Assembly (NCBI GenBank): GCA_963798505.1
Contig: CAWCTX010000018.1
Span: 124,001-188,000, forward strand
Length of the DNA stretch: 64,000 nt
Direction of reading: 5' to 3'
Source: CAVWSM01 sp963798505
GTDB lineage: Bacteria; Actinomycetota; Actinomycetes; Jiangellales; Jiangellaceae
The position numbers were made by a program, and so were the translations under genes. Under the pieces are notes generated by a model that saw only the letters and a list, made by a program, of their open reading frames with translations, was not told the DNA's origin and did not search any database. Positions 27,648 through 35,991 of the stretch are shown here, one piece after another; the first letter of the stretch is position 1; every line of letters starts with the position of its first letter.

Positions 27648-28937
27648 GTGACCCCGGTCCGCAGGGCCCAACGGTTCTTCCACCGACTCTCCCTCCCCGA
27701 GCGCACGGAGATCCTGCGCGCGCTGCGCGACGAGACGGTCGGCGGGTTCCTGCTGCTGCTCGGCGCGGTCGCGGCCCTGGTCTGGGCGAACTCGCCGTGG
27801 GACCAGGCCTACGCCGACCTGCAGCACACCGTGGTCGGTCCTGCCTTCCTGCACCTCGACCTCGACCTGCACACGTGGGCTGCCGACGGCCTGCTCGCGG
27901 TGTTCTTCCTCGTCGCCGGGCTGGAGCTCAAACGCGAGCTCGTCGTCGGCGACCTGCGCAACCCGTCCGAGGCGGTTCTGCCGGTCGTCGCGGCCGTGTG
28001 CGGCATGGCCGTTCCCGCGTTGGTATACGTGGTCGTCAATGCGGCCGGCGACGGGTCGCTCGACGGCTGGGCCGTCCCCACCGCCACCGACATCGCCTTC
28101 GCGCTCGCCGTGCTGGCTGTCATCGGCTCGTTCCTGCCGACTGCGCTACGCGCCTTCCTGCTGACACTGGCGGTCGTCGACGACCTGCTCGCGATGATCG
28201 TCATCGCAGTGTTCTTCACAGCCGACCTCGCCTGGGGCCCGCTCGTCGGCGCCTTGGGACTGCTCGCTGTCTATGCCTTCCTCCAGTCGCGCCGCATCGA
28301 GTCGTGGCTGCTGTGCGTACCCATTGGCCTCTCGGTCTGGATCCTCGTCCACGAGAGCGGTGTTCACGCCACCGTCGCCGGCATCGCACTCGGTCTGCTG
28401 ACCCGCGTGCGGCACGACGAGGGCGAGCGTGAGTCGCCCGCGGAACGCTACGAGCACGCACTGCGGCCGCTGTCCGCCGCCTTTTGCGTTCCCGCGTTTG
28501 CGCTCATGGCCGCCGGCGTGACGGTGAGCGGTGACTCGCTGGGCGCGGTCTTCACCGAGGCGATCCCGCTCGGAGTGGTGCTGGGCCTGGTCGCGGGCAA
28601 GGCGCTAGGCGTCCTGGGAGGCACCTACCTCACCGCACGGTTCACCCGTGCCGAGTTGTCCGACCAACTGCAGTGGAGCGACATCGCGGGCGTCGCGCTG
28701 CTCTCGGGCATCGGGTTCACCGTGTCGCTGCTGATCGGCGAGCTGGCCTTCGAGGGCGACGCAGCGACGGTCGATCTGGTCAAGACCGCTGTCCTCATCG
28801 GCTCCCTCATCGCCGCCGTATTGGCATCGGGGGTGCTTCTGGTGCGCAACGGGGTCTACCGTCGCCTCAACGAGGAGGACAACCTGGACCTCGACGCCGA
28901 TGGTGTCCCCGACGTCTACCAGCAGGAGCAGGCATGA
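27648..28937 (+). CDS. nhaA: Na+/H+ antiporter NhaA
   Basis: A 429-residue NhaA. It shows the family pattern FLLLLGAVAALVWANSPW, ADGLLAVFFLVAGLELKREL, the discontinuous-helix motif PTATDIAFALAVLAVIG, the paired Asp residues in LAVVDDLLAMIVIAVFFT and the C-terminal GIGFTVSLLIGELAF. The C-terminal tail NLDLDADGVPDVYQQEQA is acidic and resembles a calcium-binding loop, which is unusual. GTG 27648 has GGAGG just upstream. The gene overlaps the next by four bases (ATGA). It exports sodium in exchange for protons for pH and salt homeostasis. Confidence 0.95.
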   Translation: MTPVRRAQRFFHRLSLPERTEILRALRDETVGGFLLLLGAVAALVWANSPWDQAYADLQHTVVGPAFLHLDLDLHTWAADGLLAVFFLVAGLELKRELVVGDLRNPSEAVLPVVAAVCGMAVPALVYVVVNAAGDGSLDGWAVPTATDIAFALAVLAVIGSFLPTALRAFLLTLAVVDDLLAMIVIAVFFTADLAWGPLVGALGLLAVYAFLQSRRIESWLLCVPIGLSVWILVHESGVHATVAGIALGLLTRVRHDEGERESPAERYEHALRPLSAAFCVPAFALMAAGVTVSGDSLGAVFTEAIPLGVVLGLVAGKALGVLGGTYLTARFTRAELSDQLQWSDIAGVALLSGIGFTVSLLIGELAFEGDAATVDLVKTAVLIGSLIAAVLASGVLLVRNGVYRRLNEEDNLDLDADGVPDVYQQEQA

Positions 28938-29329
28938 GCGTGGACGGCGTGACCGACAAGAGTCTCGGCGAGCTCGTCGCCAGCATGACGGAGGACGCGC
29001 GAGCCCTCGTGCGTGGGGAGGTGGAGCTCGCCAAGGCGGAGCTCGCGGAGGTGGCGAAGCGGTCCGGCACGGGCGTCGGCCTGTTCGGCGGTGCCGGAGT
29101 GCTCGCCCACCTTGCCCTTGTGCTGCTGGCGGTCGCGGCTGCATTCGGGCTGGTCGCGGCCGGCCTGCACCCGGGCTGGGCGTTCCTCATCGTCGCGGTC
29201 GTAGTCCTGCTGATCGCCGGGCTCTGCGCCCTGATCGGGAACAACCTGATCAAGAAGGCCAGCAAGGGTCCGCAGCGCACCGTCGAGTCCGTCCGCGAGT
29301 CGCAGCGGGCGCTGCTGCACCGAGCGTGA
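28934..29329 (+). CDS. Phage-holin-family (DUF1469) membrane protein
   Basis: A 131-residue protein with an amphipathic N-terminal helix (SLGELVASMTEDARALVRGE, VELAKAELAEVAKRSG) and two membrane helices (GLFGGAGVLAHLALVLLAVA and LIVAVVVLLIAGLCALIGNN), ending QRALLHRA. This is the actinobacterial holin-like DUF1469 (Act_Hol-E) group, equivalent in place to Rv3669. ATGA and GTGA overlaps link it to nhaA and to the hydrolase after it. There is no phage context; a membrane-organising role is possible but not known. Confidence 0.85.
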   Translation: MSVDGVTDKSLGELVASMTEDARALVRGEVELAKAELAEVAKRSGTGVGLFGGAGVLAHLALVLLAVAAAFGLVAAGLHPGWAFLIVAVVVLLIAGLCALIGNNLIKKASKGPQRTVESVRESQRALLHRA

Positions 29330-30264
29330 GTCGCCTCCTGACGCCCGGAGAGGTCGTCGAGGTCCAGGGTCCCTGGACGCATCGGCGCGTCGCCGCCAAC
29401 GGCGCACGGTTCCACGTCGCCGAGATGGGCCACGACAACGGCCGCCGCCCGCTCGTCCTGCTGCTGCACGGCTACCCCGAGCTGTGGTGGGCGTGGCGCT
29501 ACCAGCTGGTCGCGCTCGCGGACGCGGGCTACCGAGTGGCCGCGATGGACCTCAGGGGCTACGGCGGCTCGGACAAGCCACCCCGCGGCTACGACCCGTT
29601 CACCCTCGTCGACGACGTGACCGGCGTGATCCGCACCCTGGGCGAGTCGCGCGCGGTGGTGGTGGGTCACGACTGGGGCGGATTCGTCGGCTGGGCGGCT
29701 GCGGTGCTCCGCCCACAGCACGTGAGCCGGCTCGCGGTGCTCTCCATGCCACACCCGCTGAGCCTGCTGGCCGGTCTGCGGCGGCCCCGGCAGCTACATG
29801 GCATGGCGCACCTGTTGCGTGTCCAGGCCCCGGTTGCGCCGGAGCGCAAGCTGGCCGCCGATGACGGCGCCTGGGTCGAGACGCTGCTGCGATCCTGGTC
29901 CGCGCCGGACTCGAAGTTCCCGGACGACGAGGCCGCCTGGCTCTACCGCTCGGCGATGCAGCTGTGGCCGGCGCCGCACTGCGCTCTGGAATATCACCGA
30001 TGGCTGGTGCGCTCGCTCCCGCGCCGCGACGGGCGGCGCTTCGCCCACCGCATGCGTACGCCTGTGCGCATGCCGGTGCTGGCCGTGCACGGCGCCCTCG
30101 ACCCGCTCGTGTATCCGCGCACCGCGGCGGAGTCCGGCGTCCACGTCACCGGCGAGTACCGCTGGCAGCTGCTCGACGACGTCGGGCACTTCCCGCACGA
30201 AGAGGCGCCCGAAGTGGTCTCGGAGGTGCTGCTGAGCTGGCTCGGCGCGCCAGGCGACCACTAG
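29326..30264 (+). CDS. ephE: Alpha/beta hydrolase, epoxide-hydrolase-like (EphE)
   Basis: A 312-residue alpha/beta hydrolase. The oxyanion-hole motif is LLLHGYPELWWAW, the nucleophile elbow VVVGHDWGGFVGW carries Asp, the third acid lies around HGALDPLVYP and the catalytic His in DVGHFPHEEAPE. Asp as nucleophile and HGYP fit epoxide hydrolases, and its place matches Rv3670 (ephE). A cap domain lies between about residues 135 and 230. GTG 29326 overlaps the stop of the holin-like gene. The substrate is not known; haloalkane dehalogenase activity is less likely because the Trp after the nucleophile alone is not diagnostic. Confidence 0.82.
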   Translation: MSRLLTPGEVVEVQGPWTHRRVAANGARFHVAEMGHDNGRRPLVLLLHGYPELWWAWRYQLVALADAGYRVAAMDLRGYGGSDKPPRGYDPFTLVDDVTGVIRTLGESRAVVVGHDWGGFVGWAAAVLRPQHVSRLAVLSMPHPLSLLAGLRRPRQLHGMAHLLRVQAPVAPERKLAADDGAWVETLLRSWSAPDSKFPDDEAAWLYRSAMQLWPAPHCALEYHRWLVRSLPRRDGRRFAHRMRTPVRMPVLAVHGALDPLVYPRTAAESGVHVTGEYRWQLLDDVGHFPHEEAPEVVSEVLLSWLGAPGDH

Positions 30265-30283
30265 CGGCTTGGAGCCGCGCCCG

Positions 30284-31477
30284 TCAGCGGCAGGCTCCTG
30301 TCGAGACGCTCTCCGTAGCCGCGGCTCCCTGCTCGAACGCGGCGGCGACCTCGGCCGGCGCGAGGGCATAGCCGGTGTCGTTGTCGCTGAGGGATGCCGC
30401 GAACACGACGCCGTAGACGCGTCCGTCGTCGGCCAGCAGCGGGCCGCCGGAGTTGCCGGGCCGCACGTCGCCGCGCAGCGCGATCACGTCGCGGGAGACC
30501 CGGGCGTCGTCATAGATGTCCTGACCGATCAGCTCGACGCTGTTGCGTACGCGCGCCTCGTCGACCCGCAGCGGGCCATTGTTGGGATAGCCGGCGACCG
30601 CCGCGTCGACACCCGGCGCCACATCGTCACGGAAGGCCAGCGGCGGCAGCTGCAGCCCCGGCACGTGGACGACGGCCACGTCGGACTCAGGGTCGAAGTG
30701 GACGACGGTCGCCTCGAACTGGTCGCCGCCGCGGGCCGGCTCGACGAACAGTCGCCGTACGCCCGCCACAACGTGCGCGTTGGTCATCACGTGCTCGGGT
30801 GAGATCACGAAGCCGGAGCCCTCGAGGCTGGCGTCGCAGGCCGGCGCGCGGCCGATCAGCTTGACCACACTGTTCATCGCCGCCCTGACCTCCGGGTCGC
30901 GCACGACCATCGGGGACGGCTCGTCGACGGTGCGGATGTCCTCGGGTACGAACGGGGCCACCACGTCGGGGAAGCCCTCCGCGTCGACGACGGCCCGGAA
31001 CGTGGCGAGCACGCGGTCGGGCTCGACAGGCACGACGCCGTCGATTGCGCGCAGCAGCCGGGACTCGCGCGCTTCCCTCGACAGCTCCGGGATCGCGGCC
31101 GCCGAGACGGCCAGGCCCAGCGCCCACGCCGCGACCAGCACCCCTGCGGCCGCGAACAGTCCGCCGGCCAGCTGGTCGACCGCCTGCACGGGGCGCCACG
31201 TGAGCTGGTCACGCAGCCGGCGGCCCAGCCAGGCCAGCGCGGCCTGGCCGAACGTCGCGAGCACGAGGACGAGGAATACCGCGAGCAACGCGGTGCCAAG
31301 CCCCGGTTCGAGCGCGCCAAGCAGTCGCGGCACGACGAGCAGCCCACCGATCGCACCCACGGTGAACCCGACGAACGACAGCAGGCCGGAGAGGAAGCCC
31401 TGGGTGTAGCCCGTGACGCCCGCGATCACCGCCAGGATGATCACCATCCAGTCGAGCCACGTCAACCCAAGGAACAT
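30284..31477 (-). CDS. marP: MarP-like membrane serine protease
   Basis: A 397-residue protein with four predicted membrane helices (CvpA-like, from LTWLDWMVIILAVIAGVTGY through GLFAAAGVLVAAWALGLAVS) followed by a periplasmic trypsin-like protease. The triad is His in VMTNAHVVAG, Asp in PESDVAVVHV and Ser in RPGNSGGPLLA. Two Cys residues near the start and end of the protease (PACDASLEG and TGACR) may form a redox-linked disulfide as in M. tuberculosis MarP (Rv3671c), which protects against acid. ATG 31477 overlaps the Nudix stop by one base (TGATG). The gene converges with ephE. Confidence 0.9.
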   Translation of the reverse strand: MFLGLTWLDWMVIILAVIAGVTGYTQGFLSGLLSFVGFTVGAIGGLLVVPRLLGALEPGLGTALLAVFLVLVLATFGQAALAWLGRRLRDQLTWRPVQAVDQLAGGLFAAAGVLVAAWALGLAVSAAAIPELSREARESRLLRAIDGVVPVEPDRVLATFRAVVDAEGFPDVVAPFVPEDIRTVDEPSPMVVRDPEVRAAMNSVVKLIGRAPACDASLEGSGFVISPEHVMTNAHVVAGVRRLFVEPARGGDQFEATVVHFDPESDVAVVHVPGLQLPPLAFRDDVAPGVDAAVAGYPNNGPLRVDEARVRNSVELIGQDIYDDARVSRDVIALRGDVRPGNSGGPLLADDGRVYGVVFAASLSDNDTGYALAPAEVAAAFEQGAAATESVSTGACR

Positions 31478-32190
31478 CAGTCCTCCGTCCGTGGTTCGGT
31501 GCTGTCGGTAACCGTCAGTGCCGACGAGGGTAAGTCCTCGACGCGGCTGCGGTCCCACGGACCCGCCAGGCCGGCCCGGTCGAGCAGCACGTCGAGCAGC
31601 CCGGCAGTCATGCCCCAGACGAGCAGGTCGGCAACCCGGAACGCCGGACCCAGCCAGCCGCTCGACGTACGTACGGTCACTCGGTTGGCCGGATCGGTGA
31701 GCTCGGCGAGCGGAACCCGTACGACCGCGGCCACCTCATCCGGGTGGCCCGGCGCCACGGCAGTCGGCTGCCGCCAGTAGGCGAGGACGGGCGTGACCTG
31801 GAACCCCGTGATGGTCATCGGGATGTCGGGAAGGATCGCGACGGGTTGGACGCCCGACGGGTCGAGGCCGGTCTCCTCCTGGGCCTCGCGCAGCGCAGCC
31901 GCCACCGGCCCGGCATCGGTCGGGTCGATCGCTCCGCCGGGAAAGGCCGGTTGGCCAGCGTGGGCGCGCAGGTCATGCGCGCGCTCGATGAGGAGCACGT
32001 CGGGCTGGTGGTCGCCGTCCGGCCCGGGGGACGTGCCGAACAGCATGAGCACCGCGGCGGCGCGGCCGCGAGCGGGGAGGGACAGTCCTGCCGGGACCAG
32101 TGAGGCGGTCGGGGCCGCTGAAACCAGGCGGAGCATCCAGTCGGGCAGGTCGGCGGCGGGATCGAGCGGGATGTCCGCCGGCACTGTCAT
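31477..32190 (-). CDS. Nudix hydrolase, CoA pyrophosphatase type
   Basis: A 237-residue Nudix enzyme. The Nudix box reads GGAIDPTDAGPVAAALREAQ followed by EETGLD, and the upstream LIERAHDLRAHAGQPAFPGG matches the UPF0035/NudL motif of CoA diphosphatases. It corresponds in place to Rv3672c and is co-translated with marP. It is expected to split CoA or acyl-CoA to 3',5'-ADP and phosphopantetheine; the activity is inferred from the motif. Confidence 0.87.
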   Translation of the reverse strand: MTVPADIPLDPAADLPDWMLRLVSAAPTASLVPAGLSLPARGRAAAVLMLFGTSPGPDGDHQPDVLLIERAHDLRAHAGQPAFPGGAIDPTDAGPVAAALREAQEETGLDPSGVQPVAILPDIPMTITGFQVTPVLAYWRQPTAVAPGHPDEVAAVVRVPLAELTDPANRVTVRTSSGWLGPAFRVADLLVWGMTAGLLDVLLDRAGLAGPWDRSRVEDLPSSALTVTDSTEPRTED

Positions 32191-32214
32191 CCGACGCGCT
32201 CCTCGGCGCCGGGA

Positions 32215-32941
32215 TCAGCGGCCGGTGTCGGCCTCCTCGATGTCGCGGACGAGCTTGGCCGCGACCTTGGGGTCCGTGGGCCCCTCGCCGTAGGAGGGGC
32301 AAAGCCCGGCGACCGGGCAGGCGCCGCAGGCGGGGCGCCGGGAGTGGCAGCGTCGCCGGCCGTGCCAGATCAGCCGTTGCGACAGGTCGGTCCACTCCTT
32401 GCGCTGGATGAGCGTCGCGATCTCGGACTCGACCTTCACCGGGTCGGTCTCGGTGGTCCAGCCGAACCGGCGCACCAGCCGGCCGAAGTGCGTGTCGACG
32501 GTCAGGCCCGGGACACCGAACGCGTTGCCGAGCACGACGTTGGCGGTCTTGCGGCCGACCCCGGGCAGCGTGACGAGGTCCTTCATGCGCGGCGGGACCT
32601 CACCCTTGAACCGCTCGACCAGCGCGCTGGCCAGACCCGATGATCGACTTGGTCTTGGCCCGGAAGAACCCGGTGGGCTGGATGAGCAACTCCACGTCGG
32701 CCGGGTCGGCAGCAGCGAGATCAGCAGGCGTCGGGTAGCGGCGGAAAAGCTCGGGCGTGACCTTGTTGACCATCTTGTCGGTGGTCTGCGCCGACAGCAC
32801 CGTGGCGATCAGCAGCTCGTACGGGTTGCGGAAGTCGAGCTCGACGTGGGCGTCAGGGTAGGTCTCAGCCAGGATGCGGTTGATGCGCCGCGCCCGGCGC
32901 ACGAGGGCAAGTCGGCTCTCGGCGGCGGGGGTATTTGGCAC
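32215..32941 (-). CDS. nth: Endonuclease III (one frame break)
   Basis: Base-excision DNA glycosylase/AP lyase for oxidised pyrimidines, about 241 residues. The helix-hairpin-helix LPGVGRKTANVVLGNAFGVP carries the catalytic Lys and VDTHFGRLVRRFG the catalytic Asp. The [4Fe-4S] cluster cysteines are in CHSRRPACGACPVAGLC with the C-x6-C-x2-C-x5-C spacing. One extra base near 32638-32642 breaks the frame between KSIIG and LASALVERFKGEV; both halves are otherwise standard. The start ATG 32941 gives MPNTPAAESRLALVRRAR. It lies divergent from crp. Confidence 0.92.
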
Positions 32942-33014
32942 GCGGCAAGCCTACGGTCATCGCTCGGCGCTGGGGTCGGAGATTTGGCTGTCGCACCGGC
33001 CGGTCCAGCCACCT

Positions 33015-33068
33015 CGTGATCACGAAGACTTCTGGCTTGTTTTCGCGTGTGAACTCTTCGTGATCACG
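33015..33068. repeat. Inverted repeat CGTGATCACGAAGA (family 2, copy A)
   Basis: Perfect 14-bp arms (33015-33028 and 33055-33068) are separated by 26 bases in the nth-crp divergent gap. Each arm begins with the self-complementary CGTGATCACG. The arm sequence GTGATCA(C/T)GAAGA recurs at 43783-43838. It could be an operator pair or a mobile palindrome. Confidence 0.6.
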
Positions 33069-33144
33069 GGCCAGGGCGGACGCGTCCGCTGACTCATGCA
33101 CACACCACGCCTGCGCACCCAAGGGAAAGATCGGGCAGGATGGG

Positions 33145-33160
33145 TGTGACCGGCACCACA
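33145..33160 (+). promoter_or_regulatory. CRP-type site upstream of crp
   Basis: TGTGACCGGCACCACA matches the TGTGA-N6-TCACA consensus at nine of ten positions. It lies 20 bases before the crp start, where Crp would affect its own transcription. This is a sequence match only. Confidence 0.45.
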
Positions 33161-33179
33161 TCCAGGCGGGGAGGACGAG

Positions 33180-33854
33180 TTGGACGACGTACTACGCAGC
33201 GCGATCCTCTTCCGCGAGCTGGACGATGAAGCAGCCGCTGCCCTGCGCTCGTCCATGTCCGAGGCGAAGGTCGCGCGCGGTGACGTGATCTTCCGGGAGG
33301 GTGACGCCGGCGACCGGATGTACGTGATCACCGACGGCAAGGTCAAGCTCGGCCGCACCGCGCCGGATGGCAGGGAGAACCTGCTGGCGATCCTCGGGCC
33401 GGGGCAGATGTTCGGGGAGCTGTCGCTGTTCGACCCGGGGCCACGATCGGCCACCGCCACTGCGGTCACCGACACCATGCTGCTCGGCCTCGGCCACGCC
33501 GACCTGCTGGCTTGGCTGACCGGCCGGCCGGAGGTGGCCCGAGCATTGCTGCTGCAGCTTGCATCCCGGCTGCGCCGGTCCAACGACACCCTCGCCGACC
33601 TGGTCTTCTCGGACGTCCCGGGCCGGGTGGCCAAGGCGCTGCTGGACCTGTCGGCCAAGTTCGGCGAGCCGGCCACCGAGGGCGTCCGCGTGCCGCACGA
33701 CCTCACGCAGGAAGAGCTCGCCCAGCTCGTCGGCGCCTCACGAGAGACGGTCAACAAGGCGCTCGCCGACTTCGTCCAGCGCGGCTGGATCCTGCTCGAG
33801 CAGCGCTCGGTGACGCTCCTCGACGTCGAGCGGCTGCGGCGCCGCGCCCGCTGA
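33180..33854 (+). CDS. crp: Crp/Fnr-family cAMP-type regulator
   Basis: A 224-residue CRP, the position equivalent of Rv3676. The cyclic-nucleotide domain includes GDVIFREGDAGDRMYVITDG, GEL(S)LFDPGPRSATATAV with the phosphate-cassette Glu, Arg and Ser residues, and the C-helix. The DNA-binding helix-turn-helix is LTQEELAQLVGASRETVNKA. The start is TTG 33180 with GGGGAGG upstream. It is a global regulator in actinobacteria (GlxR/Crp), and a possible self-binding site lies 20 bases before the start. Confidence 0.93.
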   Translation: MDDVLRSAILFRELDDEAAAALRSSMSEAKVARGDVIFREGDAGDRMYVITDGKVKLGRTAPDGRENLLAILGPGQMFGELSLFDPGPRSATATAVTDTMLLGLGHADLLAWLTGRPEVARALLLQLASRLRRSNDTLADLVFSDVPGRVAKALLDLSAKFGEPATEGVRVPHDLTQEELAQLVGASRETVNKALADFVQRGWILLEQRSVTLLDVERLRRRAR

Positions 33855-33861
33855 CCCCAGG

Positions 33862-34689
33862 TCAGGCCGGAGGCGGCGTGCCGCCGTCGCGCAGATAGTC
33901 CAGCTGCGCCGCCACCGACAGCTCGGCCGCTGGCCAGACTGCCCGGTCCACGTCGCGATACACCCGCTCGACGACCTCCCGAGCCGTCGTGGCGCCGGCC
34001 TCGACCGCGGATGCCACCTCGGCCAACCGTTGGCGGCGATGCGCGACGTAGGCATCGAGCACGGCCGCCGCGTCATCGACAACCGGGCCGTGACCCGGAA
34101 ACACCCGGCCGGCCTGCGCGGCATCGACTAGTCGGCGCAGCCGGTCAAGCGACTGCAGGTAGTCGCCCAGCCGCCCGTCCGGATGCATCACCACGGTCGT
34201 CCCGCGACCCAGGATGGTGTCCCCGGTGAGCAGCGCACCGTCGGCGACAAGCCGGAAGGTCAGTGAGTCGCGGGTGTGTCCCGGCGTCCCCAGCACCCGG
34301 ACCTCCAGCCCTCCGACGGCCACGACATCGCCGTCGGCGAGTCCCTCGTCGCCGAGTCTCTGCCGTGGGTCGAGGGCCCGTACCGGAGCTGAGGCGAGCT
34401 CGGCAAACCGGCGCGCACCGGCGGCGTGATCAGGGTGCCCGTGGGTCAGCAGGACGACCTCGACCTCGCAGCCGCGGTCGCGCACGGCCTCGAGCACCCG
34501 TGCCAGGTGGTCCGGATCGTCAGGCCCGGGGTCGACGACGATCGCGCGAGTCGCCCCCGGCTCGGCGAGCACCCAGGTATTGGTGCCGTCGAGGGTCATC
34601 GGGCCCGGGTTCGGCGCGAGCACGCACGTCGCGCGGTCGCTCGTCGGGCCGCCCGCCCAGGGCGCCGCCTCCCACGGCCAGCCGGTCAC
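33862..34689 (-). CDS. Metallo-beta-lactamase-fold hydrolase
   Basis: A 275-residue MBL-fold protein of the glyoxalase-II-like/LACTB2 type, equivalent in place to Rv3677c. The metal site is LLTHGHPDHAAGARRF (HxHxDH), VLGTPGHTRDSLTF, LLTGDTILGRGTTV and VFPGHGPVV. An N-terminal APNPGPMTLDGTNTWVL precedes it, and a C-terminal winged-helix-like tail (TTAREVVERVYRDVDRAVWP) follows. I place the start at GTG 34689 (VTGWPWEAAPW), overlapping the Nudix stop in GTGA; the longer open frame upstream is the shadow of that gene. The substrate is unknown. Confidence 0.87.
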   Translation of the reverse strand: MTGWPWEAAPWAGGPTSDRATCVLAPNPGPMTLDGTNTWVLAEPGATRAIVVDPGPDDPDHLARVLEAVRDRGCEVEVVLLTHGHPDHAAGARRFAELASAPVRALDPRQRLGDEGLADGDVVAVGGLEVRVLGTPGHTRDSLTFRLVADGALLTGDTILGRGTTVVMHPDGRLGDYLQSLDRLRRLVDAAQAGRVFPGHGPVVDDAAAVLDAYVAHRRQRLAEVASAVEAGATTAREVVERVYRDVDRAVWPAAELSVAAQLDYLRDGGTPPPA

Positions 34690-35335
34690 GCGCCCGATCG
34701 CCCGGATAGCCGGCGTCGCCGGGCAGCAGCAGACGTACGGCATCGCCTTCGGCGACCCACGCGGGCAGGACCGGCTCGATGAGCCGGCCGGCGCCGGCGG
34801 CCACCACCTCCGCCACCGAACCGAACCCCGCCAGCTCGCTGAGCACGTGGCGGGTCGGCGGCATCATCGGCTCGTCGAGGCAGTCGACCGGGCGGCGCCA
34901 CTCGAGGACGGTTGCCTCGGTCGAGGCGTTGCGAGCCGCCTGGTCGGCCGGCATGGGAGCGACGTAGAACCACGTGTCATAGCGCCGGAGCTCGAACGTC
35001 GGGGTAATCCAGTGCGCCCACGGCACAAGCGCATCAGGGCTGAGTGTTACGCCGGTTTCCTCGGCCACCTCACGGACCGCGGCGGAGACGAACGTCGGCG
35101 CGGCATCGGCGGGCGCCACCCGGCCACCCGGAAAGGCGAGCATGCCGGCGGCGAACGCCATCCCCTTGTGACGGCGCAGCACCAGCACCTCGAGGCCCGG
35201 ACCGCCGTCGCGGAGCAGCAGCACCGTCGCCGCCGGAACGGCGGGGTTCGCGGTCAGCTCACCCGCCGCGATCGCCCGCGCCCGCGCGGCGGGCTCCCCT
35301 CGCAGCAGAACCGGCTCAGGCGATCTCGACGACAA
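34686..35335 (-). CDS. Nudix hydrolase (probable frame break near the C-terminus)
   Basis: A Nudix-family protein of about 215 residues. It contains VLVLRRHKGMAFAAGMLAFP followed by GGRVAPAD, and AAVREVAEETGVTLSPDALV carries the REVAEE of the Nudix box. HWITPTFELRRYDTWFYVA resembles the NUDT19-like acyl-CoA diphosphatase group. Read strictly, the frame runs 170 bases into the next gene, but one base change near 34700-34715 gives a stop at 34686 that overlaps the downstream GTG, which is the normal arrangement in this operon. The start is uncertain; TTG 35335 overlaps the RidA end. Confidence 0.7.
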
Positions 35336-35777
35336 GCTCGACCTCGACAGGGGCGTCGAGCGGGAGCACCGGGACGCCCACGGCGCTGCGCGCGTGCCGC
35401 CCGGCCTCGCCGAACACGTCGCCGAGCAGGTCGCTGGCACCGTTGGCGACCTGCGGCTGCCCGGTAAAGGCCGTGGTGCTCGCGACGAACACGACGACTT
35501 TGACGACCCGCTTCACGGCCGACAGCTCGCCGACCTCGGCGCGGACCGCGGCCAGCGCGTTGAGCACGCACACCTGGGCGCACTCGCGGGCCTCGTCCGG
35601 GGTGACCTCGGCGCCAACCTTGCCGACATGCATGAGCTCGCCGTCACGCATGGGCAGCTGGCCGGATGTGTAGACGTAGGAGCCGCTGCGCAAGGCCGGC
35701 ACGTACGACGCCACCGGCTTGGCAACCTCGGGCACCGACAGTCCGAGCTCGGCGAGCCGCTCCTCGGGCGAGCTCAC
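35316..35777 (-). CDS. RidA/YjgF/Rid family protein
   Basis: A 153-residue Rid-family protein beginning VSSPEERLAELGLSVPEVAK at GTG 35777. It has SYVYTSGQLPMRDGEL, CAQVCVLNALAAVRAEVG and the C-terminal SAVGVPVLPLDAPVEVELVV. The Arg that defines the RidA active site is in the RSAVGV segment, where the canonical residue context is only partly kept, so enamine deaminase activity is plausible but not assured. It overlaps the DUF4177 gene (GTGA). Its place matches Rv3678c. Confidence 0.85.
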   Translation of the reverse strand: MSSPEERLAELGLSVPEVAKPVASYVPALRSGSYVYTSGQLPMRDGELMHVGKVGAEVTPDEARECAQVCVLNALAAVRAEVGELSAVKRVVKVVVFVASTTAFTGQPQVANGASDLLGDVFGEAGRHARSAVGVPVLPLDAPVEVELVVEIA

Positions 35778-35929
35778 GCCTTCTCCCGCTTGAGATAGGC
35801 AACCAGGTTCTCCGGGTTCATGCCCGGCACGACCTGGACGAGCTCCCATCCGTCCTCGCCCCAGGTGTCCAGGATCTGCTTGGTCGCGTGCACCAAGAGC
35901 GGCACCGTTGCGTACTCCCACTTCGCCAT
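35774..35929 (-). CDS. Small DUF4177 protein
   Basis: A 51-residue protein, MAKWEYATVPLLVHATKQIL continuing DTWGEDGWELVQVVPG and ending LVAYLKREKA. The WEY...GWELV pattern is that of DUF4177. It corresponds in place and size to Rv3678A. The stop overlaps the RidA GTG, so the two are co-translated. It lies divergent from the Get3-like genes, 62 bases away. No function is known. Confidence 0.85.
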   Translation of the reverse strand: MAKWEYATVPLLVHATKQILDTWGEDGWELVQVVPGMNPENLVAYLKREKA

Positions 35930-35991
35930 GGCGGCAAGGCTATCGGCGCACCCCCGACCCGCGACTTGCGGCAGGACTTAGGCTCGCGGAC

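Noticed and set aside
28934..29329. Prophage remnant because of the holin-family protein
   Set aside because: The family is a chromosomal actinobacterial one (as in Rv3669), with overlaps to nhaA and ephE and no other phage genes nearby.
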